64,000 nt of DNA from Rhodoferax sp. GTDB taxonomy: Bacteria > Pseudomonadota > Gammaproteobacteria > Burkholderiales > Burkholderiaceae_C. Every line of letters starts with the position of its first letter. Position 1 is the first letter of the stretch. The stretch is taken from positions 1-64,000 of the forward strand of contig JACKLL010000003.1 of the NCBI GenBank assembly GCA_024235935.1, read 5' to 3'. Both the position numbers and the translations under genes were made by a program. The notes below the pieces were generated by a model. That model searched no databases, was not told where the DNA came from, and worked only from the letters and a program-made list of their open reading frames with translations. This document shows positions 34,701 to 43,136 of this stretch, piece after piece.

Positions 34701-35506
34701 GCATAACGCGGATGCAGCGCCGACAGCTTGATCGAGATGCCAGGGCCTTCGATGACGCCACGACCGGCCGCGGCCGCACCGATGGCATCGATCGCCCTGG
34801 CATAGGCCCCCAGGTAGCGCTCGGCGTCGGCCGCAGTCATCGCCGCCTCGCCGAGCATGTCGTAGGAGTAGCGAAAGCCCTGCGCCTCGCGTTCGCGTGC
34901 ATTGACGAGGGCCTTGGCAATCGTCTCGCCGGTGACGAACTGCTCGCCCATCATGCGCATCGCCATGTCGACACCGCGCCGGATCAGCGGCTCGCCCCCC
35001 CGCGCCACCACCTGGCGCAGCGTGCCCGACAGGCGGCTGTCGCTGTGCGTCGAGACCAGCTTGCCGGTCAGCAGCAAGCCCCAGGACGCGGCGTTGACGA
35101 ACAGCGACGCGCTTTGCCCCAGGTGGCTTTGCCAGTCGCCATCGCCGATCTTGTCGCGGATCAGCGCATCGCGGGTGGCGGCATCGGGGATGCGCAACAA
35201 GGCCTCGGCCAGGCACATCAGCGCCACGCCCTCCTGCGAGCTGAGCGCGAACTCCTGCAGCAGGCCCTGCACCAGGCCGGCGCGGCCGCTGGCCCGCGCG
35301 CGCTCGCGCACGCCGCGCGCAATCCGCAAGGCCAGTGTCTGCGCGGCCTCGGACTGGGCGGGGGTCAGCGTCGCCGCGGCCAGCAGGCCTGGCAGCAACG
35401 TGGGTTCAGGCGTACGGGTGGAGGCGGTGATGGCGGCGCGCAAGGGCGTCGCAACAGTCAGCGGGGTCGGGGGCAGAGAGGTGTGCGGCATGTTGCGGGA
35501 GTTCAT
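31712..35506 (-). CDS. putA: Bifunctional proline dehydrogenase / glutamate-semialdehyde dehydrogenase PutA
   Basis: A 1264-residue enzyme that oxidises proline to glutamate in two steps (FAD, then NAD+). The proline dehydrogenase barrel (about 150-480) shows SIKLSALHPRYARAKQQ, RLVKGAYWDSEIKRAQ and YEFQCLHGMGEPLYEQV. The aldehyde dehydrogenase half (about 570-1040) has catalytic Cys851 in FDSAGQRCSALRLL and VVCISPWNFPLAIFTGQVAA. The C-terminal domain ends with NTAAAGGNASLM, typical of long PutAs. There is no ribbon-helix-helix DNA-binding domain at the N-terminus, so unlike E. coli PutA it should not autoregulate. It lies between gentisate genes and dctPQM. Confidence 0.95.
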   Translation of the reverse strand: MNSRNMPHTSLPPTPLTVATPLRAAITASTRTPEPTLLPGLLAAATLTPAQSEAAQTLALRIARGVRERARASGRAGLVQGLLQEFALSSQEGVALMCLAEALLRIPDAATRDALIRDKIGDGDWQSHLGQSASLFVNAASWGLLLTGKLVSTHSDSRLSGTLRQVVARGGEPLIRRGVDMAMRMMGEQFVTGETIAKALVNAREREAQGFRYSYDMLGEAAMTAADAERYLGAYARAIDAIGAAAAGRGVIEGPGISIKLSALHPRYARAKQQRVMEELYPRLLALAQQACGLGIGMNIDAEESDRLEISLDLLERLAFEPTLAGWDGLGFVIQAYQKRCPAVVDFVVDLARRSGHRLMIRLVKGAYWDSEIKRAQLDGQSDYPVYTRKAYTDVAYIVCARKLLAATDVVFPQFATHNAQTLASILALAGKDYVPGQYEFQCLHGMGEPLYEQVVGPVSAGKLGRPCRIYAPVGLHDTLLAYLVRRLLENGANSSFVNRIADENVPLEALAQDPVLTVQAMAAQDGALGLSHAGIPLPRQLYGDVRANSRGLDLADEATLALLAKAYADDGQRQWDAAPLLATDSTADSVAAAQAVWNPADPTDRVGHVREATVADVGTALDAATEAAPGWAARPAAERAALLDAAADRLEADTLVLLPLLVREAGKTAANAVAEVREAVDFLRYYGAEIRRDFDNATHRPLGPVVCISPWNFPLAIFTGQVAAALAAGNVVLAKPAEQTPLVAAAAVRALHAAGVPRAVLQLLPGRGETVGAALVGDARVHGVLFTGSTEVARLLQRELAGRLTAAGQVVPLIAETGGQNAMVVDSSALAEQAVADIVSSAFDSAGQRCSALRLLCVQDDGADRLIEMLQGAVQELAVGDPRFLATDVGPVIDADAKALIDRHVQAMAARGRRVWQLPVAGAAAASVDGHFVAPTVIEIDSVADLGREVFGPVLHVLRYRRERLGDLLHAVNATGYGLTQGVHTRIDETVAQVVSAARAGNIYVNRNVVGAVVGVQPFGGEGLSGTGPKAGGPLYLLRLLAQRPVQAARMAVAHSGALTRPAVRGLSTEPAAGPAPAPVALAQLRAWAQAQGMNLLAAYCDRAVAESPIGRWHGLPGPTGEANLYAVLPREAVLCLAADGPAGDADRLLQLAAVLAAGSHAVWPGAAAALRERLPIDVRERITLAGDWTQAHTAFDAVLHHGDAASRQAVAQSLAQRPGPIVGLTGLDKGDARIPLERLIIERSLSINTAAAGGNASLMTLQ

Positions 35507-35640
35507 TGAATGATTCCGCAGTATCCATCCGCGATTGGCGAATTAATATCTGTAATTCAACGCATCGGCAGAATTAAATTCGTCAAAAACCAGGCTTCCA
35601 GCCCCCATCTCCGTTGTACCCCTGCGCTGCCCCTGTCGTA

Positions 35641-36345
35641 TCAGGCGGCGGGGCCGACCTGCAACGTGATCTCGCCAACCCCTTCGATGCGGCCCTCGAG
35701 GCGCTGGCCGCTGACCACCGGACCCACACCGTCCGGGGTGCCGGTGTAGATCAGATCGCCGGGCTCCAGATGGTAGAACTGCGACAGGTCGGCAATGATC
35801 TCGCGGATGTTCCAGATCAGCTTGTCGATGTCGGACTTCTGCTTCGTCACGCCGTCGACACTCAGCTCGATCGCACCGTGTTCGAGCACCACGCCCTCCA
35901 TCGGAACCACCTCGGAGCAGATCGCGCCTTGCTCGATGTCCTTGGCCAGGTCCCAGGGCTTGCCCTGGTCACGCGCCACCAGTTGCAGGTCGCGCCGCGT
36001 CATGTCCAACCCGCAGGCATAGCCGTAGATGATGGTGTGCGCATCCTCTTGCTTGACGCGGAAACCAGGCTTGCCGACCACCAGCACCAGTTCCATCTCG
36101 TGGTGGTAGTTGCCGGTCTGCGGCGGATAGGCAACCGTCGCACCGCTGTCGACCAGCGCCTGCGGCGACTTCGTGAAATAGAACGGCCGCTGCTGGGACT
36201 TGTCGACCGGCTTGCCCATCTCGACCGCGTGCGCATGGTAGTTGCGCCCGACACAGAAGATGCGGTTGATCGGCAGCCGTTCTGCGCGGCCGCGGATGGG
36301 CAGCGAACGAACGGCAGCTGGCGTCCAGAGGTAGGAGGTGGTCAT
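35641..36345 (-). CDS. Fumarylacetoacetate-hydrolase family, fumarylpyruvate hydrolase-like
   Basis: A 234-residue FAH-family hydrolase; the ATG at 36345 follows a GAGGTAGG-like purine stretch on its strand context and fits family N-termini. Metal-ligand motifs are NYHHEMELVLVVGK (Glu-x-Glu) and GLDMTRRDLQ (Asp), and TGTPDGVGPV is the C-terminal signature. In gentisate pathways such enzymes (NagK type) split fumarylpyruvate into fumarate and pyruvate; some act directly on maleylpyruvate. It is the third gene after the 3-hydroxybenzoate hydroxylase and gentisate dioxygenase, which supports that role. Confidence 0.87.
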   Translation of the reverse strand: MTTSYLWTPAAVRSLPIRGRAERLPINRIFCVGRNYHAHAVEMGKPVDKSQQRPFYFTKSPQALVDSGATVAYPPQTGNYHHEMELVLVVGKPGFRVKQEDAHTIIYGYACGLDMTRRDLQLVARDQGKPWDLAKDIEQGAICSEVVPMEGVVLEHGAIELSVDGVTKQKSDIDKLIWNIREIIADLSQFYHLEPGDLIYTGTPDGVGPVVSGQRLEGRIEGVGEITLQVGPAA

Positions 36346-36376
36346 CGTGAAGTCCTTGAAAAAGAGAGATGGAAAA

Positions 36377-37417
36377 TCAGGGCCGCGTTTCGTAGACACC
36401 GAGCTTCTGGTGCAGCGGAGTCTCGTCGGCAATGAACAGGAAGGCCGGTGCGCCAGCCGCAGTATTGGTCAGCGTGACCGGCGTGTATCCCGGCGCGCAG
36501 CAGGTGTCGGCCTCGGCCAGTGTGAAGCGCTGGTCATCGACCTGCACCGTGGCGCCACCCTCGATCAGATGGAACACCATGGCGGGGCTGCGTGCGGGCA
36601 ATGTCAGGCTCTGCCCCGGGCGCAGCATCATGGCGTAAAAGCCCAGGATGTTCTCGGCGTGGCCACCGGTCTGCGGGTTCACGTAGGTCATCTGCACCGC
36701 CTGCAGCTCCGGCTGATCGGCCGCCAGCGACTCCAGGGCCGCACGCGCGTCGGCCCAGGGGTAGCGCAGCATCGGGTAATCCGTCTTCGCGCGCTCGAAC
36801 ACCGGCGTGGGCAGCAGGCCACCGCGCGCATGCCGGTTCTCGCCGTGGCCGACCTTGACCTGCTGGCGGTCGCTGTTGACGTGGTAGCTCGCCTCCATGT
36901 AATAGACCAGCGGCAGGTCGAGCACGTCGAGCCAGATCACCGGCGCGGTTCCGTCATGGCCGTGTTCATGCCACAGCCCGGTCGGTGTGAGGATCAGGTC
37001 GCCGCGCAACATCGGGCATTTCTCGCCATCGACGGTCGACCAGGCGCCCTCGCCTTCGACCACCATGCGCACCGCGTTGGGCGTGTGGCGGTGCGACGGC
37101 GCCCACTCGCCGGGCAGCAGCAGCTGCATGCCCAGGTACATCGCGGCGCTGGCCTGCATGTTGTCCAGCCCGTGGCCGGGGTTGGCCAGCACCAGCACGC
37201 GGCGCTCGGCCTTCTCGATCGGCGTCAGCTCGCCGGCCTGCAGCAGCAGCGGCTTGATCGCGGCATAGGGCCAGTGTGTGGCGCGTGTCTTCGGCCGGGG
37301 CTTGCCCGGCGGCAACACGCCGCGCAGGTTGGGCCACAAGGGCACGAGGTTGCGCTGCGTCAAGGCCTCGCGGTAGTCCAGGGGCAGGTCTTCGAGGCGT
37401 CCGAGTTCGGTTGTCAT
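36377..37417 (-). CDS. Gentisate 1,2-dioxygenase
   Basis: A 346-residue bicupin dioxygenase that opens gentisate to maleylpyruvate with O2 and Fe(II). The ATG at 37417 lies 13 bases past the upstream stop with a GGAGACACAGCC site. Iron ligands of the N-terminal cupin are His109 and His111 (SHRHTPNAVRMV) and a His in LWHEHGHDG (150 or 152). A second cupin follows (VFHLIEGGATVQVDDQRF). Salicylate 1,2-dioxygenases belong to the same family, but the neighbouring hydroxylase and hydrolase point to gentisate. Confidence 0.9.
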   Translation of the reverse strand: MTTELGRLEDLPLDYREALTQRNLVPLWPNLRGVLPPGKPRPKTRATHWPYAAIKPLLLQAGELTPIEKAERRVLVLANPGHGLDNMQASAAMYLGMQLLLPGEWAPSHRHTPNAVRMVVEGEGAWSTVDGEKCPMLRGDLILTPTGLWHEHGHDGTAPVIWLDVLDLPLVYYMEASYHVNSDRQQVKVGHGENRHARGGLLPTPVFERAKTDYPMLRYPWADARAALESLAADQPELQAVQMTYVNPQTGGHAENILGFYAMMLRPGQSLTLPARSPAMVFHLIEGGATVQVDDQRFTLAEADTCCAPGYTPVTLTNTAAGAPAFLFIADETPLHQKLGVYETRP

Positions 37418-37430
37418 GGCTGTGTCTCCT

Positions 37431-38630
37431 TCATGCGGCCAGGCAATTCTCGACCTTCCAGCCGTACAGCCATTCGAGCGCGTCGTAAAACCGCTCCGGC
37501 GTACGGCCCTTCCACAGGTCGTTGCGCACCAGCCGCTCGACGCCCTTGGCGTGGAAGATCCGGCCCATCTCGCGTGACGACAGCACCACCCGTGCGGTGC
37601 GTGCGACCCGCGAGCGCTCGTAATGCGCAAAGGCCTTGGCGAAGTCGTTGTCGTGCACGCGCAGCGCCTCGCCGAGCGTGGCCGCGTCCTCCATGGCCAT
37701 GCAGGCACCTTGCGCCATGTATTGCAGCGTGGCATGCGCGGCATCGCCCAGCAGCGCCGCGCGGCCGAACACCCACTGCCCGATCGGCTCGCGGTCGGCC
37801 GTGGCCCAGCGCTTCCAGTCCTTGGGCAATTCGATCAGCTGGCGCGCCTTCGGGCAGATGCCCTCGAAGTAGCTCAGCACCTCTTCGCGGCTGCCCTCGG
37901 TGACGCTCCACTCCTCCTGCTTGCGGCTGTGGAAGGTGACCACTACGTTGTACTGTTCGCCACCGCGCAGCGGATAGTGCACCAGGTGGCAGTTCGGACC
38001 GACCCAGATGGCTGCCGCGTTCCACTGCAGGTCCGCGGGGAACTCGGCCTTGTCGGCGACAGCCCGGTAGACCACATGGCCGGAGACGCGCGCCTCGTCG
38101 CCCACGTATTGCTGGCGCACCGCCGACTTGACACCATCGGCACCGATCAGCGCCTGGCCCACATGGCGCACGCCCTGGGTGTCGATCACCGTCACCGTGT
38201 CGGCGTCCTGCTCGATGCGCGCAACCCGTGTCGACGTCAGGCATTCGATGCGGCCGGACTCCATCGCACCGTGGTACAGCGACAGGTGCATGTCCGCGCG
38301 GTGGATCACCGCATAGGGATTCTGGAAGCGCTGGCGAAAGGCCTCGCCCACCGGAATGCGACCGACCAGGGTCTCGTCGAGCGCGTCGTGCATCACCATC
38401 TCGTCGGTGTAGACCGCCAGCGCACGTGCCTTGTCGCCGATGCCCAGCGCATCGAAGGCAGCAAAGCCATTGGGCCCGAGCTGGATGCCGGCGCCGATTT
38501 CGCCGATCTCGGGGGACTGCTCCAGCACCTTGACCGACAGGCCGCGGCGCGACAAGGCCAGTGCGGCAGCGAAACCGCCGATGCCACCACCGGCCACCAG
38601 CACCGGCAGATCTGATTTACGTGAAGTCAT
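37431..38630 (-). CDS. FAD-dependent 3-hydroxybenzoate 6-monooxygenase
   Basis: A 399-residue flavin monooxygenase. The ATG at 38630 is preceded by GGAGG on the coding strand; the frame extending to 38822 crosses the promoter region and was rejected. The FAD motif is LVAGGGIGGFAAALALSRRG (about 11-30); the second is GRAALLGDAAHATLQYMAQG (near 285-305). The pattern NPYAVIHRADMHLSL and YMAQGACMAMEDAATL are typical of 3-hydroxybenzoate 6-hydroxylases and close salicylate hydroxylases. With gentisate dioxygenase and a fumarylpyruvate hydrolase in the same operon, conversion of 3-hydroxybenzoate to gentisate is the best reading. Confidence 0.87.
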   Translation of the reverse strand: MTSRKSDLPVLVAGGGIGGFAAALALSRRGLSVKVLEQSPEIGEIGAGIQLGPNGFAAFDALGIGDKARALAVYTDEMVMHDALDETLVGRIPVGEAFRQRFQNPYAVIHRADMHLSLYHGAMESGRIECLTSTRVARIEQDADTVTVIDTQGVRHVGQALIGADGVKSAVRQQYVGDEARVSGHVVYRAVADKAEFPADLQWNAAAIWVGPNCHLVHYPLRGGEQYNVVVTFHSRKQEEWSVTEGSREEVLSYFEGICPKARQLIELPKDWKRWATADREPIGQWVFGRAALLGDAAHATLQYMAQGACMAMEDAATLGEALRVHDNDFAKAFAHYERSRVARTARVVLSSREMGRIFHAKGVERLVRNDLWKGRTPERFYDALEWLYGWKVENCLAA

Positions 38631-38756
38631 GCGCGCAGCCTCCTCGGGAAATATTAGGGCATACAAATAATCAGTGTGCTGACGATAAGTGTAATGATAA
38701 TATACCCAGACCCCATCCGGGTTTACCCGAACGACGCCCTTTCCGCCGAGACGCCC
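38631..38756. promoter_or_regulatory. Divergent promoter region of MarR gene and gentisate operon
   Basis: The 126-base gap contains an AT-rich core of about 60 bases (38650-38705), unusual for this GC-rich sequence and suited to two overlapping promoters. Small dyads are TCAG/CTGA (38671-38682) and ATATTA/TAATAT arms about 50 bases apart. No strict MarR palindrome could be singled out. Confidence 0.45.
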
Positions 38757-39251
38757 ATGCGCAAAGCCAAAGTCCCTGCCGCACCCGAAGCACCCGTCGA
38801 CCTCGGTGACCTGCCCGGCCATTACATCCGCCGTCTGCAGCAGATTGCGGTCGCGGTGTTCCTGCAGGAGACCGAATCTTCAGGCATCACGCCGGTCCAG
38901 TACGCCGCCTTGCAGACCGTGGCCAATGTTCCGGGCGTCGATCAACGCACGCTGGCGCGCACCATCGGACTGGACACCTCCACCATTGCCGCCGTCATCG
39001 ACCGGCTGGAGGCGCGGGGCCTGATGCAGCGCAGTGCCTCGCCCGACGACCGGCGCGTGCGCCTGCTGTCCTTGACCCCCGACGGCCGCGAGGCGCTGCA
39101 GGCTGTGCTCCCGGCCATGCAACGCGCGCAGGAACGCATCCTCGAACCCCTGCCGCTGGCCGAACGCGCTGAATTCATGCGCATGCTGCGCACGCTGGTG
39201 GCGACCAACAACGAACTGAGCCGGGCACCGAGCGACCGACCGGGCCACTAG
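38757..39251 (+). CDS. MarR-family transcriptional regulator
   Basis: A 164-residue regulator; the ATG at 38757 (MRKAKVPAAPEAPVDLGDLP) was preferred over upstream frames in the AT-rich promoter. The winged helix-turn-helix covers about residues 45-110, with GVDQRTLARTIGLDTSTIAA as recognition part and SPDDRRVRLLSLTPDG as the wing. It is divergent from the 3-hydroxybenzoate/gentisate operon and is its most likely repressor, released by an aromatic acid as in other MarR systems. This is inference from position. Confidence 0.87.
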   Translation: MRKAKVPAAPEAPVDLGDLPGHYIRRLQQIAVAVFLQETESSGITPVQYAALQTVANVPGVDQRTLARTIGLDTSTIAAVIDRLEARGLMQRSASPDDRRVRLLSLTPDGREALQAVLPAMQRAQERILEPLPLAERAEFMRMLRTLVATNNELSRAPSDRPGH

Positions 39252-39362
39252 CGCGGGCCACCCGACCGCCGGCCCGGGTGACCGGCCCCAGGCCGAGGGG
39301 CGACCATCGGCACCCTAAAATGAATCGCATAACCATTCCAACGCGAGACACGCTGCTGCCCC

Positions 39363-40328
39363 ATGCAAACCAAGGCCACGGATTTCAAACTCGACACCAC
39401 ATCCGACCTGCACCGGTGGCGTGCCTTCGTGGCGATCAGCGAACTCGGAAGCCTGACACGCGCCGCGCTGTTTCTGGACACCAACCAGTCCCTGCTGAGC
39501 CGCCAGCTGAACAAGCTCGAACGCGAATGCGGCGCCCGGCTGTTCAATCGCACCGGGCGCGGTGTCGAGCTGTCGGAGGTCGGTGAGCGGCTGTTCCCGC
39601 AGGTCAAGACGCTGCTGGCCAATGCCGAAACGCTGGAGGAGCAGATCCACGGCAACACGCGGGAACCCAGCGGCCAGGTGACGCTGGGGTTTCTGCCGTC
39701 GATTGCGCTGCCCATGGTGGGGCGGCTGTTCTCCGAGGTGCGCAAGCGCTATCCAGAGGTCAATCTCAAGGTTCTCGAAGGCTCCAGCGGCCAGGTCGAA
39801 GCGCTGCTCGCGGATGCGCGCGTCGACATCGCCATCCTGTACCGCTATGGCACAACGACGCCGGAGAACGAGCATGCGCTGGCCCTGGTGGACAGCTATC
39901 TGATCGGCGCTGTCGGCGACAGCACGACGCAGGCACCCGAAGTGCCGTTCAGCGCACTCGACGGCCTGCCCTTCATCCTGCCGGGCGCCCCGAACGGCCT
40001 GCGCACCACACTCGACGCCATGGCCCGGCAACGCCACATGCAGCTGGCACCGGTCATCGAAGCGGATTCGCTGCCGCTGCAAAAGTCCCTGGTGGCGAAC
40101 GAGCACCTGTTCACCGTGCTGCCGCTGCATGCCGTATGGACCGAGGTGCAAGGCGGGCTGCTGCAGGCGTCGCGCATCGTCGACCCGCCGTTCCAGCGCA
40201 CGATCTCCATGGCCAGCGCCAAGTCCAAGGGGCCGACGCGCGCCGTATCGGGCGTCGCCGGCCTGATTGTCGAGATCGTCGACGACATGGCACGGGCCGG
40301 CATGTGGCAGCCGGGTGACCGGCCTTGA
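39363..40328 (+). CDS. LysR-family transcriptional regulator
   Basis: A 321-residue LysR regulator. The N-terminal helix-turn-helix is in LHRWRAFVAISELGSLTRAA and the following NQSLLSRQLNKLERECGARL; the two-lobed effector domain starts near residue 105 (GQVTLGFLPSIALPMVGRLF). Its neighbours point the same way: MarR upstream and the PanE/TtdAB genes 229 bases downstream, so it may control the latter. An inverted repeat GAAT-N9-ATTC (39322-39338) lies 25 bases before the start and may be its own binding site. Confidence 0.87.
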   Translation: MQTKATDFKLDTTSDLHRWRAFVAISELGSLTRAALFLDTNQSLLSRQLNKLERECGARLFNRTGRGVELSEVGERLFPQVKTLLANAETLEEQIHGNTREPSGQVTLGFLPSIALPMVGRLFSEVRKRYPEVNLKVLEGSSGQVEALLADARVDIAILYRYGTTTPENEHALALVDSYLIGAVGDSTTQAPEVPFSALDGLPFILPGAPNGLRTTLDAMARQRHMQLAPVIEADSLPLQKSLVANEHLFTVLPLHAVWTEVQGGLLQASRIVDPPFQRTISMASAKSKGPTRAVSGVAGLIVEIVDDMARAGMWQPGDRP

Positions 40329-40556
40329 CGCGGCGCGCATAACTGCATTGCCGCGGCGGCGTGTCCGAATCGCAGCAGCAGACTTAGACTCGGACCCATG
40401 AAGGTCTTCGCTGCGACTGTCGGCCGTTCCACGGCCTGCACCCCGGCACCGCAGACCGCTGTACCTGCGCCAGAACACGCCATCCCCCGGCCTACCCTGG
40501 CGGCCCCCACCCCTGGGGCTCGATAGAGCGCCCCTGTATCACGGACCCTTGGCACC

Positions 40557-41561
40557 ATGACCCCGCAACCTCTTCTCAAGCTCTGTGTCGTCGGCGCAGG
40601 CGCCATCGGCGGCTTCTTCGGCGCCCGCATGGCCCAGGGCTTTGCCGATGTCAGCGTGATTGCGCGCGGCGCCACACTGCAGGCACTGCAGCGCGATGGC
40701 TGGGTGCTGGAGAGCGGCGGGCAGCGCACCGCAAGCCCGGTACGCGCGGTGGCCGACGCGAGCCGGCTGCCCGTGCAGGACATCGTGCTGATCGCTGTCA
40801 AGGCGCCGGCCCTGCCATCCGTGCTGGCGCAGATCACACCGCTGATCGGGCCGCAGACGCTGGTGCTGCCGGCGCTCAACGGCGTGCCGTGGTGGTTTGC
40901 ACTCGGCCCGCACGCACTGCCGTTCAGCGGCGCCCTGCAGAGCACCGATCCGAGCGGCGCGATCGGCCACGCCATCCCCATCGGCTCGGTCATCGGCACG
41001 GTGGTCTATCCGGCCTGCAGCAGCCCGACTCCCGGCGTCACGCGCCACAACTCGGGCAGCAAGGTGGTGTTCGGCGACCCCGCCACACCGGCCGGCGCCC
41101 CCGCCAGCGCGCGACTGGCGTCGCTGGTCGCCTTGTTCCGCGGCGCCGGTTTCGACGCTGAAGCCAGCACGGACATCCGCACCGAGGTCTGGAAGAAGCT
41201 GCTGGGCAATGCGTGCTTCAATCCGGTGAGCATGCTCACAGGCGCGGCCACCGATGTGATGATCGACGACCCCGGCATCCACGCGCTGTTCGTCCTGATG
41301 ATGCAGGAGACGCTGGCCGTCGGCGCAAGACTGGGGATAGACCCTGGCATCGAGCCTGCCGCCCGCATCGCGGTTTCGCGCAAGCTGGGCAATGTCAAGA
41401 CATCGATGCTGCAGGACGCCGAAGCGGGCCGGACGATCGAGCTCGACGCGATTCTCGGTGCGGTGTCCGAACTCGGACACCGGCTGGGCGTACCGACCGG
41501 CACGCTGGACACGGTGCTGGCACTGGCGCGCCTGCGCGCGCACGCACATTCGGACTGCTGA
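40557..41561 (+). CDS. 2-dehydropantoate 2-reductase family (PanE/ApbA-like) ketoacid reductase
   Basis: A 334-residue NADPH-dependent reductase. The Rossmann motif is CVVGAGAIGGFFGARMAQGF (about residues 10-29), and VWKKLLGNACFNPVSMLTG holds the catalytic lysine and an asparagine of the family. Canonical PanE makes pantoate from ketopantoate. Here the gene is 15 bases upstream of the tartrate dehydratase genes, so a role in reducing or oxidising a related hydroxy/keto acid is also possible. The 228 bases upstream hold no gene but have a GGCACC start region and presumably the promoter. Confidence 0.82.
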   Translation: MTPQPLLKLCVVGAGAIGGFFGARMAQGFADVSVIARGATLQALQRDGWVLESGGQRTASPVRAVADASRLPVQDIVLIAVKAPALPSVLAQITPLIGPQTLVLPALNGVPWWFALGPHALPFSGALQSTDPSGAIGHAIPIGSVIGTVVYPACSSPTPGVTRHNSGSKVVFGDPATPAGAPASARLASLVALFRGAGFDAEASTDIRTEVWKKLLGNACFNPVSMLTGAATDVMIDDPGIHALFVLMMQETLAVGARLGIDPGIEPAARIAVSRKLGNVKTSMLQDAEAGRTIELDAILGAVSELGHRLGVPTGTLDTVLALARLRAHAHSDC

Positions 41562-41576
41562 TAAAGGCTTGACCCC

Positions 41577-42446
41577 ATGGCGATCACCCCGGAACTGATC
41601 AAGCGCGTGACCGCGCAACTCTACGACCGCTCCCTGCGCGGCATACCGGCCGACACCCGGGACGCACTGAACCGCGCGGATAGCGTGGAGACCAACGAGA
41701 CCGCGCGGCACACGCTGCGCATCATGCTCAAGAGCGCCACGGCCGCCGAGGAAGGCGGCCACTTCATCTGCTCGGATGCCGGCGTGCCGGTGTATTTCGT
41801 GCGCGTCGGCACCCAGGCGCAGTTCAGCGGCAATGTGCGCCAGGCCATCACCGACGGCTTCGACGAACTGGTGGCATCGATCCAGCCCCCGCTGCTGCCC
41901 CATGTCACGAACCCGCTGACGCTGGAGCGTGGCTACAAGGGCAAGGGCATGCCCATCGTCACCTTCGACATGGAGGACGGCGCCGACTGGATGGACATCA
42001 CCTGCTCGCCCAAGGCGCTGGGCTCGGGCCGCTGGGCCGCGCTGGAGATCTTCACGTTCCCGGACCAGGCGACGATCGAGAAATACGTGCTCGAGGTCGT
42101 CATGCGCGCCGGCTCGCAGCCCTGCCCGCCGGTGGTCATCGGTGTCGGCATCGGCGGCACCTTCGACTACGCCGCCAAGATGGCCAAGGAGGCGACGCTG
42201 CGGCCGATCGGCCAGGCGCATCCGGAGGCGATCGTCTCCCAGATGGAAGCGCGCCTGCTGGACGCCGTCAACAAGACCGGCTTCGGGCCCATGGGCACCG
42301 GCGGTGACAGCACGGCGATGGCGGTGCATGTGAACTACGCGGCCGGGCACGGCTTCACGCCGGTGGCCGTCGCGTTCAACTGCTGGATCAACCGGCGTAC
42401 GCGGGCCCGGATCTTCAACGACGGTCGCGTCGAAACCCTGGAGTAA
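41577..42446 (+). CDS. ttdA: Class I fumarase-type hydro-lyase alpha subunit (L-tartrate dehydratase TtdA-like)
   Basis: A 289-residue iron-sulfur hydro-lyase subunit. Probable [4Fe-4S] cysteines are Cys65 (FICSDAGVP), the one in DITCSPKALGSG and the one in AFNCWINRRTR. GVGIGGTFDYAAKMAKEATL is the alpha-subunit signature. With the beta subunit encoded 4 bases further, it forms a two-subunit enzyme converting L-tartrate to oxaloacetate, or fumarate to malate. The nearby tartrate dehydrogenase gene and TRAP transporter favour tartrate. The enzyme would be oxygen-sensitive. Confidence 0.82.
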   Translation: MAITPELIKRVTAQLYDRSLRGIPADTRDALNRADSVETNETARHTLRIMLKSATAAEEGGHFICSDAGVPVYFVRVGTQAQFSGNVRQAITDGFDELVASIQPPLLPHVTNPLTLERGYKGKGMPIVTFDMEDGADWMDITCSPKALGSGRWAALEIFTFPDQATIEKYVLEVVMRAGSQPCPPVVIGVGIGGTFDYAAKMAKEATLRPIGQAHPEAIVSQMEARLLDAVNKTGFGPMGTGGDSTAMAVHVNYAAGHGFTPVAVAFNCWINRRTRARIFNDGRVETLE

Positions 42447-42450
42447 GCCG

Positions 42451-43092
42451 ATGGCCATCCGTACCCACCGCATGCAGTTCCCCTTGTCGGAGGCGGATGC
42501 CCGCAGCCTGCGCATGGGTGACCAGTTGATCATCGACGGCGAGATCGTCGTCACCGCCGGGCTGCCCACGCACCAGCGCCTGCTGGAGTGCCTGGACGGC
42601 AAGGAGCCACTGCCCATGCCGCTGCAGGCGCAGTCGCTGTTCCATCTGGGCAGCTACAGCGAGGAAAGCGCCACCGTGGCCGGCAGCCTCGACCTGCTGT
42701 ACATCAACCCGACCACCAGCACCCGCTTCAACCCGCTGATGCCACGCCTGATCCGCGAGCTGCAGCTGCATGCGGTCGGCGGCAAAGGCGGGCTGGACCA
42801 GGCCTGCGCACAGGCCATGCAGGAGGTCGGGTGCGTCTACCTGTCGTTCCTGGGCGGCGGCGCCACGCTGCATACGCGCGCCGTGCGCGAAGTGCTGGCC
42901 GTGGGCTGGGCCGACATGCTGATGCACTACCGCGTCGTGCGCCTGCGGGTCGAAGGCCTGGGCCCGGTGACCGTGGCCATCGATGCCCATGGCAACAGCG
43001 TCTATGCCGATGCCCAGGCGCAGGCCCGCGAGCGCATGCCGGCGATACTTGCGTCGATGCAGGCGCAGCGGGACAGGGACCGGCTGGGGTGA
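42451..43092 (+). CDS. ttdB: Class I fumarase-type hydro-lyase beta subunit (L-tartrate dehydratase TtdB-like)
   Basis: A 213-residue protein equal to the C-terminal domain of class I fumarases. Seen motifs are LRMGDQLIIDGEIVVTAGLP and the TtdB-like AVGGKGGLDQACAQAMQEVG, followed by CVYLSFLGGGATLHTRAVRE. It begins 4 bases after ttdA and is certainly co-transcribed. The convergent LysR gene lies 44 bases downstream. Confidence 0.84.
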   Translation: MAIRTHRMQFPLSEADARSLRMGDQLIIDGEIVVTAGLPTHQRLLECLDGKEPLPMPLQAQSLFHLGSYSEESATVAGSLDLLYINPTTSTRFNPLMPRLIRELQLHAVGGKGGLDQACAQAMQEVGCVYLSFLGGGATLHTRAVREVLAVGWADMLMHYRVVRLRVEGLGPVTVAIDAHGNSVYADAQAQARERMPAILASMQAQRDRDRLG

Positions 43093-43136
43093 ACACGCGC
43101 GCTGGCGTCGCGCCCACCTTGACCGATGCCTGCGAC

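Noticed and set aside
31673..35509. 1278-codon open frame on the plus strand opposite putA
   Set aside because: It mirrors putA exactly, has no domain or ribosome site, and has the His/Arg/Gln-rich composition typical of antisense frames in GC-rich genes.
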